DNA of 64,000 bases from Volvox africanus (lineage: Eukaryota > Chlorophyta > Chlorophyceae > Chlamydomonadales > Volvocaceae), in contig BSDZ01000004.1 in the NCBI GenBank assembly GCA_030268105.1, positions 2,963,001 to 3,027,000 on the forward strand. Direction: 5' to 3'. Shown here piece after piece: positions 1 to 12,234 of the stretch. The notes beneath the pieces are model-generated. The model saw only the letters and a program-made list of their open reading frames with translations. It did not search any database and was not told where the DNA came from. Each line of letters starts with the position of its first letter. Position 1 is the first letter of the stretch. A program made the translations under genes and the position numbers.

Positions 1-31
1 GCTAATGCCGCCGTTTGTACCTCAGCCGAAA

Positions 32-73
32 TAGGGGCTTGCCCGGGTTCCTGCGGAGGGGGCACCACCTGGG
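32..73 (+). promoter_or_regulatory. gag-pol UAG with downstream stem-loop (A1)
   Basis: The gag stop TAG (32-34) is followed in the same frame by pol. A 7-nt spacer (35-41) leads to CCCGGG (42-47), a 20-nt loop (48-67) and CCTGGG (68-73), which pair as six base pairs with one G-U. The same geometry recurs at five other gag-pol junctions here. I read it as a readthrough signal of the gammaretrovirus type; that function is inferred, not shown. Confidence 0.55.
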
Positions 74-2835
74 ATTTCTGAACTAACGCGTGGTCGGTGG
101 TCATCCTTACGGCCAGCCGTTAAGGCATTGTTGCCTTGTGTACTTGGACACATCGAGCGAGTCATTGCGCGACGCATCACGCTTGACGGACGCACGGGAC
201 TTCTCTGCTTCGACCCGTTGTGTAATTTGTTTACACCTCGCCGTCCCCTGTCGTCTATCGATCTGTCTAACCACGTGGTTTTGTTCATCCCCTCGTCTCT
301 GCGTGAGATGTCGGAACAGTTGGCCATATACAGGAGGTGTAGGCGTCAATATCCAGGCACTGCCGCATGTGTTTTACTCCCCGCTTTCTGTCGGTGCAAG
401 GCAGAGGCATCGCTAAGGGGTATGCGGCATGTCCACCGGTTCGAGCCGGGCACCGTTTTGCTTAATGGTGTGGATCGGGAGGGTACGCTGGCTCCGTGGC
501 CAAGCACATCCTACTCGGTTGACGTTTGGTACGAAGCTCCTGACGGGGGTGCCGTAGGTTACGGACCCGCCCTAAGTGCACTGACGTTGTCTGCTGGGCA
601 GTCGCTCGTAGATAACAGTGTCCCTGTGGTTCAGATCGGTTTGAATGGCCGTACTCTGAAGGCACTTGTTGACACCGGTGCCAGCGACGACTTCATCTCT
701 GTCGCAGAGGTGAATGCGCTGGGGTTGTCCCCAGAGTCGTCTGATTGTCCACAGGTTACCCTTGCTGACGGGGTTAAGCATCCCATCGTGGGCAGGATCA
801 CCCTTAGCCTATCGATAGGCCCTTTGCGTGTTGTGACCCGGCCGTACGTGCTGCAGGGCTTAGCAGAGACTGCACCGTACATAATGGGGTCGTCGACATT
901 ATGACAGTACCGCGCGCGCATCGACATGGAGACCGCAACCCTGCATATGTGCAAGGGTACTCTGTCGATTAAGGTACCTTTCCTGTCGTTCGAACATGTC
1001 ACACCAAAGGAGGGCGAAACTGAGGCGGTGCCTATGGTTAATTTCGCTGTGACCGCAATGGCCGCGTGAATCGAACCAGAGCTAGTCGGGCGTAAGGAGG
1101 CCGTCCGTTTGTTACGGAAGGGTGCCCACGGACTGCTTTTAAGGCCGCGGGTGGGCTGTTGTGCCACCACCGCGCAGATTTCTGCGGATCCTGAGGTTGA
1201 GGCCCTACTGTCGCAGTATGAGGACTTCTTTAAAGATATCCCTGGCCTACCACCTATGCGTCCTGTTGATCACACAATCCCTCTCGTGCCTGGAGCGCAG
1301 CCTACGGCCCGGCCAATGTACAGGTTGAGTCCATTGGAGCTGGACGAGGTGAAGCGCCAGGTGACGGATTTGCTCGCGAAGGGTATGATACGCCCCAGCA
1401 CATCCCCGTATTCTGCACCGATTTTGTTTGTCGGTAAGAAGGATGGGACCTTGCGCATGTGCATTGATTACCGGGGGTTAAATGCGAATACGGTGAAAAA
1501 TCACTACCCTTTGCCACGTGTTGACGACCTGTTGGATAAGCTGAAGGGCTCGGCTTATTTTTCCTCAATTGACTTACAACAGGGCTACAATCAGATTCGC
1601 ATCGCTGCCTCTGATATCCCGAAAACCGCTTTTCGGACGCCCTTCGGTCACTTTGAGTATACGGTCCTATCATTTGGTTTGACTAATGCCCCTGCGACGT
1701 TTCAGGCGGTTATGGACCGAATGTTTAGGCCGTTTATCGACAGGTTCGTTGTTTGCTACCTGGATGACATCTTGGTATATTCTAAGACGCGCGAGGAGCA
1801 CTTGGAGCATCTTCGGCTCGTGCTCGACGTTATGAGGCGGGAGCAATTGTTTGCTAAACGCGCCAAATGCTTTTGGGCGCAGCCTCAGGTGGAATATTTG
1901 GGCCACATTGTGTCGGCCACCGGTGTGAAGATGGACCCGCGGAAGGTCGCCGTGGTTCGCGATTGGCCCGCGCCTCAGAACCTCACGGAGCTGCGTAAGT
2001 TCCTTGGCTTGACCAATTATTTCCGAAAGTTCATTGAAAAATATTCCATCATTGCGGCCCCGCTTACTAACTTAACTCGCAAAGGCATTTTCGTTTCGCT
2101 CGAGTCGTGGACGTTGCAATGCCAGCGGGCATTCGAAGAGCTCAAACGAATCGTTGCCGAAGATGTCACCCTTGCATTCCCTGATTACTCGTTGCCATTT
2201 CGTGTTGAGGTAGTGTCTGATGCCTCAATATTTGGAAGCGGCGCTGTATTGTTACAGGAAGGGTGACCGATCGCCTTCACGAGTAAGAAGTTTTCTGGTG
2301 CGGAGATTCGCTACACCACCGGGGAACAGGAGCTTCTGGCCGTGCTGCATGCTTTAAAGGAATGGCGCTGTTACCTCGAGGGACGCCCGTTTACTTTAAA
2401 GACTGACCGTAAGCCCCTAACGTTTTTGCAAAGCGTTCCGACGTTGAACCGCCGTCAGGCTAGGTGGATGGAATACCTAGCTAGGTTCGACTGCACCTGG
2501 GAGTATATTTCTGGTAAATTGAATATTGCCGATGCTCTCAGTCGACATCCGTCGCTACACACTGCAATTTTGGCAGCGCCCATGGTGCGGCCGCGTAGCG
2601 AGGAGGTACCGATCGCGACGGACCTCGCGGAGCGGTTGAAGGTTGCCTGCAACGCAGACGCCTGGTTTGCGGACCCGGCTAATGTAGAAAACCTTCGCAA
2701 GCAGAATGGCCTTTGGCTACGGACGGAGGGTGCAGCTACGCAAATCGTCGTTCCGAACGACGACCCGCTACGCTACGACATCCTTGCGCGGTTCCACGAG
2801 GACCCGTTAGCAGGACACCCTGGTAGCAAGCGATT
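35..2835 (+). pseudogene. pol: pol of A1: protease, RT, RNase H (broken)
   Basis: Pol polyprotein fragment in the same frame as gag. The retropepsin motif VDTGASDD lies near 669-692. The reverse transcriptase runs from about 1210 to 1900 with the catalytic YLDD near 1758-1769. RNase H starts at VVSDAS near 2212 and reaches NIADALSRH. Three in-frame TGA codons (902-904, 1067-1069, 2264-2266) interrupt it. At all three sites copy A6 has CGA, so each is a single C to T change at a CpG. There is no frameshift. The integrase and chromodomain are missing because of the junction at 2835. It cannot make a full Pol. Confidence 0.9.
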
Positions 2836-3762
2836 ACCCGTTGCTGCAGTAGGCGTGGGGCGGGTCGCTCCGAGTTCCTGGTCGAGAGCTACAGCTTCCC
2901 CAAGCGGATCCTGCACTTGCACGGCATTTGCACGAGGGGCAGACTTGACTTCTTCCTCACCGGCAAGGAGTCGTATCTCCGTACCCTTAGCAAAAGTGAC
3001 CAAGGCATCATATGACTTGATCGGCACCCCAGCCAAGTCAATAGCGCACCATTTAGCCAAAAGTTTCGTCAGGCCTCGCTTAAACCAAAAGACACGCTCG
3101 GTTTCAGTGAGATCAGCAATGGGGGTCACTAGTGCTTCAAAGCGTGACTGGTACGCAGGTACATTTTCACCCCGACGCATGTGGTAGCTACCGGCTGCCA
3201 AAACCTTACGAGCTTCCACATCGCGTGCTTGAACCTCAGTAGTGAACCGTGCGAGCAAAGCGGCGATCATCTCGTCAAAAGTATAGTCGCCCCGGGCGGT
3301 GGTCCATTCACGATACCAGTCCTTCGCTGAGCCCTCGAGGGTGTTACCAACGAAGAGACACCTGATACCATCATTATCGCCACCATGAACAGCCTGGAGA
3401 TACTTTTTAGCGTCATGCACGTACGCACGAGTTGCATCGGCTATGCTATGTCCTGATGTCTTTTCAGTTAGCGAGATATTGAGCCTAGGAACGGGAATTG
3501 ACAATCTCATCACCTCAGGGATGTCATCATGCCCTCGAGCTTGAGGTAATGGCAGAACCCTTGGTCCAGCAGTGTTGTCCATATTGGTGTTAACTGCTGA
3601 ATGCGGCACAATTAAGTGAGCAGGGGTCTGAAGGACAAGGGGCTCTTGAGTGACTCGCGTGCCAACAGTCTCAAGACCTCTATCCGGTGCTCTAGCAGCC
3701 TCAACAAAATCGGGTTGGCTAGCTAGGCTAGTGTGCGGCGTATCGTCGTGTTCCGTGGACAT
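2836..3762 (-). pseudogene. gag: gag of A2, 3'-truncated
   Basis: Gag structural protein of a reversed family A copy, starting at the ATG at 3762-3760. It reads open through the conserved Gag core (YVHDAKKYLQAVHGG, then the FVGNTLEG...DWY segment) to a point beyond QELGATRPTPTAA. There the coding sequence is cut at about 2836 and runs antisense into A1 pol. The zinc knuckle and the gag-pol junction are lost. The remaining part is nearly identical to the intact gag at 21777-23012 and 40477-41712, so the break is recent. Confidence 0.88.
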
Positions 3763-4197
3763 GGAGCACGAAGCGATACCCTAGGTTTGCATAATAGAAG
3801 CCGACTTCTATCGCAAGGCAAGAGTACAAAGCGATTCGGTGAGCCTACCAACAGTACTCTTGAGAAGATTCAGTAAACTCAGCAAGTACTTGCCCAGCTG
3901 AGTCCTGATCTCCGTAGTTTGGGCAATGAGAGTCGCCAAATGGTCCGGATGAAAGCCGGTCTCAGCCGCCGCAGCAAGCAATGCCGGTGCAGTGAGATTA
4001 CCTGCGACTCAGAGCGTACACTTACACAACAAGTGCAGCAATCTAAGCAAAAGCAATTAAACAATTACAAACCGGAAGCGGCGGCATCCAAAATGGCGCG
4101 GCCTAGGTCTTCGTCGCTGGAACTCGCCATAGAAAGAACCTACTTCCGATTAGACAAAGAGAGACAGTTAGGCAACGAACCTGTCTCGATACCAATT
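3763..4197 (-). other. 5' leader and primer-binding site of A2
   Basis: This is the untranslated leader between the 5' LTR and gag, on the minus strand. The primer-binding site lies next to the LTR at 4180-4194 (plus strand CCTGTCTCGATACCA, i.e. TGGTATCGAGACAGG on the element strand). It resembles the complement of the 3' end of an initiator methionine tRNA (plant elements use TGGTATCAGAGC). The rest is non-coding leader shared with A4 and A6. Confidence 0.65.
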
Positions 4198-5029
4198 TGT
4201 TGTACCTCTCCTTCGTGTTTACTCATAAGTATCTGCACGTCTGAAGGCTTGCGACACCAATGCGCGAGCACTTGCAAGTACAGCAAGACAAGCGCGAGCA
4301 AACAGAGACAGCGGAAGACTTCAAGACAAGAAGAGATATAACTTACAGTCTTACAGATCGGTGCGGTGCAATGGACGTTATCGCCGTCAGCGCCGGAAGC
4401 AAGCAATCATCACGCGGCGGTGATAGCGAAGTTTAGGCTTAGCTCGGGCTAAGTAGAATAGCGTATAGCAATAATAATGTAGAACACACGAGTGTTCTCC
4501 GGTATAGAATGTCTTATTTTGCTTAGCCGTCCTCGCATCTGTTATACTCGCAGCATCGCAATGTCGTACGATTCACACTAGGAGGCCGATCCTAAGTGTG
4601 ACAACCCTACTGCGTATAGGCGATGTCCAAGCATAACAACGTATAAGCCTTTCTGGCATTCGCATGATGCAAGGGTCCGAATAACGATATTCCGTTGTAA
4701 GGCATGCATCGCGACGAGTGCGGCGCTCTCAACGTGTGCTGTAATGAAGTAATATTATATCAAATAATATTACTTATCGTTTCATAGCACGAGCATAATG
4801 CGCACTTCAATGATTCGGGCTTTCATGCATGCTAGGCGGATTTGCCATGATGCGATGTCGCGATGGATAATGATAACATATCAAATGCACATATAAATGT
4901 ATGCGAATACATCTATATCATGCAGTTCATTCATATGCAATAGTCATTCATGCGTTCATCAAGATAACACTTCGCCATGTAGGGTCGCATCGACCTACGC
5001 ATCGGCGGGAAACGAACCGTAGCACAACA
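4198..5029 (-). repeat. 5' LTR of A2 (family A, reversed)
   Basis: 832-bp LTR with TGTTG...CAACA ends when read on either strand. It abuts family B pol at 5030, so this A copy was inserted into B1 with probable target site GCTTG (5030-5034). The matching left copy of the target site lies outside the window or was lost in the rearrangement at 2835. It carries the family's inverted repeats. Confidence 0.88.
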
Positions 5030-7650
5030 GCTTGAATGCGACTACAATTGAAAATCGCTACCCTTTGCCGCGCGTCGATGACCTGCTCGATAAGCTGAAA
5101 GGCTCAGCTTATTTTTCCTCGATTGACCTTCAACAAGGGTAAAATCAGATAGGCATCGCTGCCTCTGATATTCCGAAAACCGCTTTCCGGACTCCCTTTG
5201 GTCACTTCGAGTACACGGTCTTGTCGTTTGGACTTACTAATGCGCCCGCCACATTTCAAGCAGTGATGGATCGCATGTTCAGACCGTATATCGACAGGTT
5301 CGTCGTTTGCTATTTGGATGATATTTTAATATATTCCAAAACGCGCGAGGAGCACCTGAAGCACCTCGAGCTCGTGCTTGAGGTGATGAGGCAGGAGCAA
5401 TTGTTTGCTAAACGCGCCAAATGTTTTTGGGCGCAGCCGCAAGTGGAGTATTTGGGCCACATCGTGTCGGCCACTGGGGTCAGGATGGATCCACCGAAGG
5501 TAGCTGTGGTTCGCAAGTGGCCCGCGCCTCAGAACCTCACCGAACTACGCCAGTTCTTAGGTTTGACTAACTACTTCCGTAAGTTTATTAAAAATTACTC
5601 CATTATTGCGGCCCCGCTTACGAATTTGACGAAGAAAGGAGGTTTCGCTTCTCTCGAAGCCTGGACATCTGCGTGTCAGCGGGCATTTGAAGAGCTCAAA
5701 CAAATCGTCACCGACGACGTTACCCTCTCTTTTCCTGATTACTCGTTGCCGTTCCGTGTTGAAGTTGTATCGGATGCTTCCTTGCATGGAAGCGGCGCTG
5801 TATTGTTGCAGGAAGGACGACCGATCGCCTTCACGAGTAAGAAGTTTTCAGGTGCGGAGACCCGATATACAACTGGAGAGCAGGAGCTGTTGGCAGCTCT
5901 ACATGCTTTGAAGGAATGGCGTTGTTACCTCGAGGGCCGCCCTTTTACGCTGAAGACCTATCATAAGCCGCTGACATTCTTGCAGAGTGTCCCTACGCTT
6001 AACCGACGACAAGCCCGGTGGATGGAGTATCTGTCTCGTTTCGACTGTACATGGGAGTATATCGCCGGCAGGATTAATATTGCTGACGCCCTCAGTCGAC
6101 ATCCATCATTACATGCTGCAATTTTGGCAGCACCGGTTACTCGTTCGTGCAGTCAGGAGGTGCCGATAGCAGCGGACCTTGCGCAGCGACTCAAGGTGGC
6201 GTATGAAGTGGATCCATGGTTTGCTTCACCAAGTAATGTGAAACATTTGCACAAGCGCAATGATTTGTGGATACGGCAGGATGGCTCGACCACACAAATC
6301 GTCGTGCCAAACGATGACGCTTTGCGCTACGATATTCTTGCCCGGTTCCACGAGGACCCGTTGGCAGGACATCCTGGAAGCATGCGATTGGCAGAGCTGG
6401 TACGACGCTCGTTCTGGTGGCCGAGCATGGTGAAGGATGCGGAAAACTTTGTGCAAAGGTGCAGTTTATGCCAGCGCAATAAAACACTATCTGGTAAGGG
6501 CCAGGGTTTATTACAACCTTTACCTATACCAGATGTCCCTTGGGAAAGTGTTTCTATGGACTTCGTAGTCGTGCTGCCCAAAACTGAGGGGGGATACGAC
6601 TCGGTGTTCGTAATGGTCGATCGCTTGACCAAGATGGTTCATTTAGCCCCCTGCACCTCGTCTTGCACCGCTGAGCAAACAGCACGATTATTTTTCGATA
6701 ATGTGGTCCGATTGCATGGCGTTCCTAAAAATGTGATCTCCGATCGCGGCGGTCAATTCATGTCTAAGTTTTGGGAAGCGCTATGTCAACTCGTCGGTAT
6801 GCGCGTTCATTTGAGCACAGCATATCATCCACAATCCGATGGGCAAACTGAACGCACAAATCGCACACTGGGCGACATGTTGAGGGATTTCGCGGGACTC
6901 ACACCCTCTGTTTGGGATACGTTTCGGACTTTGGCAGAATTCGCGCTTAACAACGCTGTTAACCGCTCTACAGGTCAAAGCCCTTTCTTTCTGAATTATG
7001 GATTCCATCCTGCTCTACCCGTGTGGTGAGAGTTGGAAGTAAATATCCCAGCGGCTAAAACCTTTACCAAGTCGTTCCTATCCCGCATGACAGACGCGAA
7101 GGCATGTTTGGATGCGGCACAACAACGGACGACGGACTATTATAATAAATCCAAACGAGACGTAACATTTTTGGTGGGACAAATGGTATTATTGAGCACT
7201 AAGAATTTGCGTTCGCTCGCCGACGGTTCCCTTAAATTGCTACCTCGCTGGATTGGTCCATATCCCGTTGTTCGCATGGTAGGGAATGTAGCCGTGGAGC
7301 TATCCCTACCTTCCGACATGAATATCCATCCCACATTTCATATTTCTTTAATTCGCCCTTATCGTGGCACAGCACCCGTTACGAACGACACCGATGCCCC
7401 TGCAGTAATGGACCCCAGTCCCGAGACCTGGATCGCAGGCAAGCAAAAGGTGTATGATGTGGAATGCATACTGGATTATCGGGTTCGTCGCATTGGTCGA
7501 CAACGACGAAAGCGGAAGGTGCATGAATATCTGGTCACGTGGACTGGCTATTCTAGCGAGCATAATTCGTGGGAGCCGATGCGTAACTTCTCGCCGGAAA
7601 TGAAGCCCCTGTTGGAGGAAGCTCGTCTACGCGCCACGCAAACCCAATGA
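5030..7650 (+). pseudogene. pol: pol of B1: RT, RNase H, integrase, chromodomain
   Basis: The 3' part of a family B pol gene, entered at the RT fingers ([10 protein letters not shown]) because A2 was inserted there. RT carries YLDD near 5313. RNase H (VVSDASLHGSG near 5766) follows, then the integrase HHCC finger (HEDPLAGHPGS...CSLCQRNK, about 6350-6480). The integrase core has DFVVVLPKTEGG...VDRLTK, ISDRGGQF and TDGQTE-type (SDGQTE) DDE positions between about 6555 and 6855. The chromodomain ends the protein (YDVECILDYRV...WTGYSSEHNSWEP, about 7455-7575). Two stops break it: TAA at 5140-5142 and TGA at 7027-7029 (CGA in other copies). B2 shares the second, so they had a common broken ancestor. 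The natural end is TGA at 7648-7650. Confidence 0.9.
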
Positions 7651-7694
7651 TCCTTGCAGTCGATGCTGTTCGATGCAGCGAGGACGCTGCATAC

Positions 7695-7709
7695 GGGAGG
7701 GGGGATAGT
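7695..7709 (+). other. polypurine tract of B1
   Basis: GGGAGGGGGGATAGT lies directly before the 3' LTR, where plus-strand DNA synthesis is primed. The same tract precedes the 3' LTRs of the other A and B elements. Confidence 0.8.
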
Positions 7710-8104
7710 TGTTGTACGCGGGTTCAATCACCGTTTACATTTATGAAGGCCGCAATGCATTCAGATATCATGAAGCATAATACAATCATATTAGCATGAT
7801 ATACTCGAGTATATCTAGCTAATCAGGCATGTCGCATCATCATTCACGACATCGCGCTGTCGGTCAACATGTTTGACTCGAGGCTGATAATTAATGTGCG
7901 ATCTATACATTGGCATATTATATCACGTAATAATACTTTGAATAGTATTACCTCATCTGTGTCATAAACCATACGCGTATGCAAGAATGCGACGATCACG
8001 ATGGTTGGGTCGGCAACCGAATATCGATATTCGGACCTTTGCATATTGCATGCGTTGCATCCGATAATATCACGAATGACACGATATTTAGAGCAGTATT
8101 ACCA
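7710..8104 (+). repeat. 3' LTR of B1 (family B, truncated)
   Basis: The first ~395 bp of a family B LTR, starting TGTTGTACGCGGG. It includes the perfect 18-bp palindromes at 7798-7815 (centre CTCGAG) and 8017-8034 (centre TCGA). The LTR breaks off near 8104, where sequence from the RNase H end of family A pol begins. The break is imprecise because the last ~40 bases are diverged. Confidence 0.8.
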
Positions 8105-9694
8105 ATTTCTGGTAAACTTAATATTGCCGATGCTCTCAGTTGACATCCGTCGCTACACACTGCAATTTTGGCAGCGCCCGTCTTGCGACCGCGTAGCGAG
8201 GAGGTGCCGATCACGACGGACCTCGCGGAGCGGTTGAAGGTTGCCTACAACGCAGACGCCTGGTTCTCGGAGCCGGCTAATGTGGAATACCTTCACAAGC
8301 AGAATGGCCTTTGGCTACGGACGGAGGGTGCAGCTACGCAAATCGTCATTCTGAACGACGACGAGCTATGCTTCGATATCCTTGCGCGGTTCCACGAGGA
8401 CCCGTTAGCAGGACACCCTGGTAGCAAGCGGTTGGTCGAATTGGTGCAACGTTCCTTTTGGTGGTCTCGTTCGGCTAAGGATGCGGCGAACTTCGTACAG
8501 ACATGCAGTCTGTGCCAGCGCAATAAGGCTTTGTCCGGTAAGGGCCATGGGTTGTTGCAACTGTTGCCTGTCCCGGATGCGCCTTGGGAAAGTGTTTCCA
8601 TGGATTTCGTAGTCACGCTGCCCAAAACTGAGGGGGGATATGATGCGGTGTTCGTTATGGTTGATCGCCTGACTAAGATGGTCCACCTAGCACCATGCAC
8701 ATCGTCCTGCACGGCTGAACAAACCGCACGCTTGTTTTTCGACAATGTGGTTCGGTTACACGGTGTTCCCAAAAATGTGATCTCGGACCGAGGTGGGCAG
8801 TTCACGTCTAAGTTTTGGGAAGCGCTCTGCAAGCTAGTTGGCATGCGCGTCAACCTGACCACAGCGTACCACCCGCAGACTGATGGTCAAACCGAACGCA
8901 CAAACCGCACGTTGGGTGATATGTTGCGCAATTATGCTGGTCGCACACCACTCGTTTGGGATACGCATTTGACTGCGGCAGAATTCACACTTAACAACGC
9001 TGTTAACCGCTCTACAGGCAAAAGTCCGTTCTTTCTCAACTACGGATTTCATCCCGCGCTACCCGTGTGGCGTGAGTTGGAAGTGAACGTGCCTGCTGCT
9101 AAGCTTTTTGTCAAGTCTTTTATATCCCGAATCACAGACGCGAAGTCGTGTTTGGACGCGGCGCAGCAACGGACGACGGAGTACTACAACAAATCCAAGC
9201 AGGATGTGACGTTTTCGGAAGGGCAACTCGTGTTGCTAAGCACCAAGAACTTGCGTTCCTTGGCCGACGGATCCCGAAAACTCTTACCCCGCTGGATTGG
9301 TCCGTATCCTGTCGTGCGCATGGTCGGGAATGTGGCTGTGGAGCTTGCATTGCCCGCTGATATGACCATTCACCCCACGTTTCACGTATCGCTTGTTCGT
9401 CCTTATCGTGGTACGGAACCCGTCCCTGAGCCTGCTAACGCCCCCGCAGCGATAGAACCAGTTCCCGAGACCTGGATCGCTGGTAAACAGAAGTTTTACG
9501 ATGTGGAGCGGGTGTTAGATTATCGCGCGCGTCGTGTGGGCCGACACCGACGTAAGCGGACAGTACACGAGTACTTGGTCAAGTGGACAGGGTATACCAG
9601 CGAGCACAACTCTTGGGAACCGGCACGCAACTTCTCGCAGGACATGAAGCCTCTGCTCGAAGAAGCCCGCAAACGTGCCACGCAAGCCCAATGA
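8105..9694 (+). pseudogene. pol: pol of A3: RNase H end, integrase, chromodomain
   Basis: The 3' part of family A pol. It enters at SGKLNIADALS of RNase H and runs through a complete integrase (HHCC finger about 8395-8530; DDE positions in DFVVTLPKTEGG, ISDRGGQF and TDGQTERTN) and the C-terminal chromodomain (YDVERVLDYRA...WTGYTSEHNSWEP, about 9500-9620) to the TGA at 9692-9694. One stop, TGA at 8141-8143, corresponds to CGA in A6. From 8168 on the frame is open for 508 codons. Gag, protease and RT are missing because of the junction with the B1 LTR. Confidence 0.9.
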
Positions 9695-9753
9695 CCCCTG
9701 CAGTGGATGCTGTATGGAGCAGCAAGGACGCTGCATACAGGAGGGGGGATAAT

Positions 9754-10085
9754 TGTTGTGCCACGGTTCGTTTCCGCCGATGCGTAGGTCGATGCGACGC
9801 TACGAGGCGTAGTGCTATTTTGATGAACGCATGAACGATCAATGCATATGAATGAATCTGCATGATATAAATGAATTCGTATACATTTATATATGCATTT
9901 GGCATGTTATCATTATCCATCGCGACATCGCATCATGGCAAATCCGCCTAGCATGCATGAAATCCCGAATCATTGAAGTGCGCATTATGCTCGTGCTACG
10001 AAACGATAGGTAATATTATTTGATATAATATTACTTCATTACAGCACACGTTGAGAGCGCTGCACTCGTCGCGATATATGCCTTG
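9754..10085 (+). repeat. 3' LTR of A3, left part
   Basis: Starts TGTTGTGCC after the polypurine tract at 9739-9753. After 332 bp it is interrupted by complete element B2. The last five bases, CCTTG (10081-10085), are one copy of the B2 target duplication. The LTR resumes at 17015. Confidence 0.92.
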
Positions 10086-10887
10086 AGTTGTACGTGGGTT
10101 CGATCCCCACTTGCACTGAAGAAGACCGCATTATATTCGAGCATTACGAAGCATGATATAATCATTTTAGCATGATATATTGGAGTACATCTAGCTAATC
10201 AGGCATGCTGCATTATCATCTACGACATCACGCTGTCGGTCAACATGTTTGACTCGATGCTGATAATTAATGCACGATCTATCCGTTGGTATAATATTCC
10301 GCGTAATAATGCTTTGAATATTATTACCTCATCTGTGTCATAAACCATACGCGTATGCAAGGATGCGACGATCGTGACGGTTGGGTCGGCAACCGAATAT
10401 CAATATTCGGACCTTTGCATATTGCATGCGTTGCATTCATTAATATCACGGATTACGCGGTATTTAGAATAGTGCTATGAAGGTACTCACACTTGAGATC
10501 GAAATCCAGTGAGACCTGTACTGCACATCGGTATCGTGACGTGATAGGTGTGAGGACGGCCGCCTAGAGACCGAAGTCGGCTCGATGCTACTTTGGACCA
10601 AGTACTCGTGTACTTAACATAATCTAATTCGCATACATACGTTTTACTCATTTATATTCGGCCTGAGCTATTCCCAGCCGGATGATGAACATTGCCCACG
10701 GGGTCCGACGGCCATCTACTGCTTTGTAAATGAAGACTATTGTAAGTTGAATCTTTCCTTATTCTTGAGTCTTCCACTGTCACTTTGTCCGCATTGGATC
10801 GCCTTGCTGTTCGTAAGCTTGGTGAGCACTTAGCTAACATCCAGATGTGCAGATCTAATGCATGATTGAAGAAGGAAGGATACAACA
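10086..10887 (+). repeat. 5' LTR of B2
   Basis: 802 bp, starting AGTTGTAC (first base T to A compared with other copies) and ending GGATACAACA. It contains the family's inverted repeats, including the hairpin with an ACTCGTGT core. The primer-binding site TGGTATCGAGACAGG follows at 10892-10906. Confidence 0.9.
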
Positions 10888-11378
10888 AATTTGGTATCGA
10901 GACAGGTTCGTTGCCTGACTGCCTAATGATGCTTGATCGGAAGTAAGTTCTTTCTAGGCCGACTGTCGACGATGGGCGACGTAGCCCACTAGACATTATC
11001 GCCGAAGAACTTGTCCACGCTGTATTAGATACTGTTGCTTCCAAATTTTGATTGCTTTTATACCTTTGTAGTTAACTGCAATTCTGGTGTGAGCCTTCGC
11101 TCCGAGTTGCAGGTGAAACTAGTGGCCCGGCACCGCTCGCGATAGCTTCTGGTTACAACTTGCGTTCTAATCAGCTGGAGTCTTTGATTGCGCGGACTAC
11201 AGGGACCAACTGAGTACATATCTGCCATATCTACTGGAAGCCTGCAAGAGTATTGTCGGTGTGCTGACCAAATTGCTTGTACTCTTGTGCTAGATTCGTG
11301 TGAATCGCTTGCACACTTGCTTTAGAATTATGTGCATCGTTTATTGTCACGCAATTTGAATATATTGGTCAGTGTTCC
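10888..11378 (+). other. 5' leader of B2
   Basis: Untranslated leader with the primer-binding site at 10892-10906, resembling the complement of an initiator Met tRNA 3' end. No coding signal is seen. The same leader lies before gag in elements G and I. Confidence 0.65.
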
Positions 11379-12234
11379 ATGATGGCAGGACGTGACGACC
11401 CGTCATTTGTAGGCTTGGCATGTCAACCTGAGCCAGATACCGTTTCTAGAATGTTTGATAGGGATTCTGAGACTATTGACACAATTACTGCTCAAGATCC
11501 TCTTGTGTTTCAGGCCCCTATCCATCTTACTACACCACGCTCGGCAGCCATGACGGTTACAGATGGAACTGCTGATCAACGGGGTTTGCTGTCACCTCAA
11601 ATGCAAGACCACGCCGACGGTAATGAGGTGAAGTGGTTTACCATCCCGGCACGGAAATTGTTTACCTTGCATGATATGAATGTTGAGCATGACATTGTGA
11701 ATGCAACTCATTTCTATCTACGTGATATTTGGAAGTACCTGCAGTTGGTCCGTGGCGGTGAACATGATGAGGTGAGGTGTCTCTTTGTTGGGGATACCCT
11801 CGAGGGTATAGTGAAGACATGGTATGATCAATGGATCACTGCACGGGAAAACATCACGTTTGATGAGTTGATTGTCGCCCTACTTGCACACTTTACCCCA
11901 CAAGTCACGTGATATTGAGGCACGCTGTATACTAGCCTTCGGCTCCTTTTTCATGTTTCTGAATGAAACTGTAACTGCCTACCAATCGTTTTGAGGCTCT
12001 TGTGATGCCATTTATCCTAAGAGCTGAGATGTGTATTTTAGCTAGCAAAAATGCTTTAAGATTTGTGCCTCGTGTGACTGCCATGCAAGCGCAGGACTCA
12101 TGACTGACAAAATGGGAGTGTACACAATCCAAGCTTGTGCGTTGGAAGGAGATCACTCTCTGTTGGAGATGTGCGGTGGGTCATCTGATGAGGGATTGCC
12201 ATTGTTGCCGCCTTTGGCCCCACGGTCAAAGTAG
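11379..12234 (+). pseudogene. gag: gag of B2, internally deleted and frameshifted
   Basis: Family B Gag, starting at ATG 11379 (MMAGRDDPSFVG). It keeps the Gag core (YLRDIWKYLQLVRGG, FVGDTLEG, TWYDQW) for 177 codons. A frameshift at about 11905 (TGA 11910-11912) and a second 2-bp loss near 11985 follow. The segment between FEALV and PFVLRA is missing: two similar ALV-coding stretches have been joined, a deletion also present in element I. The C-terminal basic segment and zinc knuckle (CWRCA) follow in another frame, ending at UAG 12232-12234. It cannot give a normal Gag. Confidence 0.85.

Larger units (their letters stand above)
1..2835 (+). mobile_element. Ty3/gypsy chromovirus family A, copy A1 (partial)
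   Basis: This is the body of a family A element, cut by the window start on the left and ending inside the integrase N-terminal region at about 2835. It is collinear with 41682-44515 of complete copy A6. It holds the last codons of gag (1-31), the gag stop UAG (32-34) and pol as far as the residues before the integrase HHCC finger. At 2835/2836 it changes abruptly into the opposite strand of an A gag gene, so the copy was broken by a rearrangement, not by a clean insertion. Confidence 0.9.

Noticed and set aside
10086..10110. B-box-like GGTTCGATCC at the start of family B LTRs
   Set aside because: Not conserved between copies (GGTTCAATCACC, GGTTTGATCACC and others) and no A box in front; likely chance.
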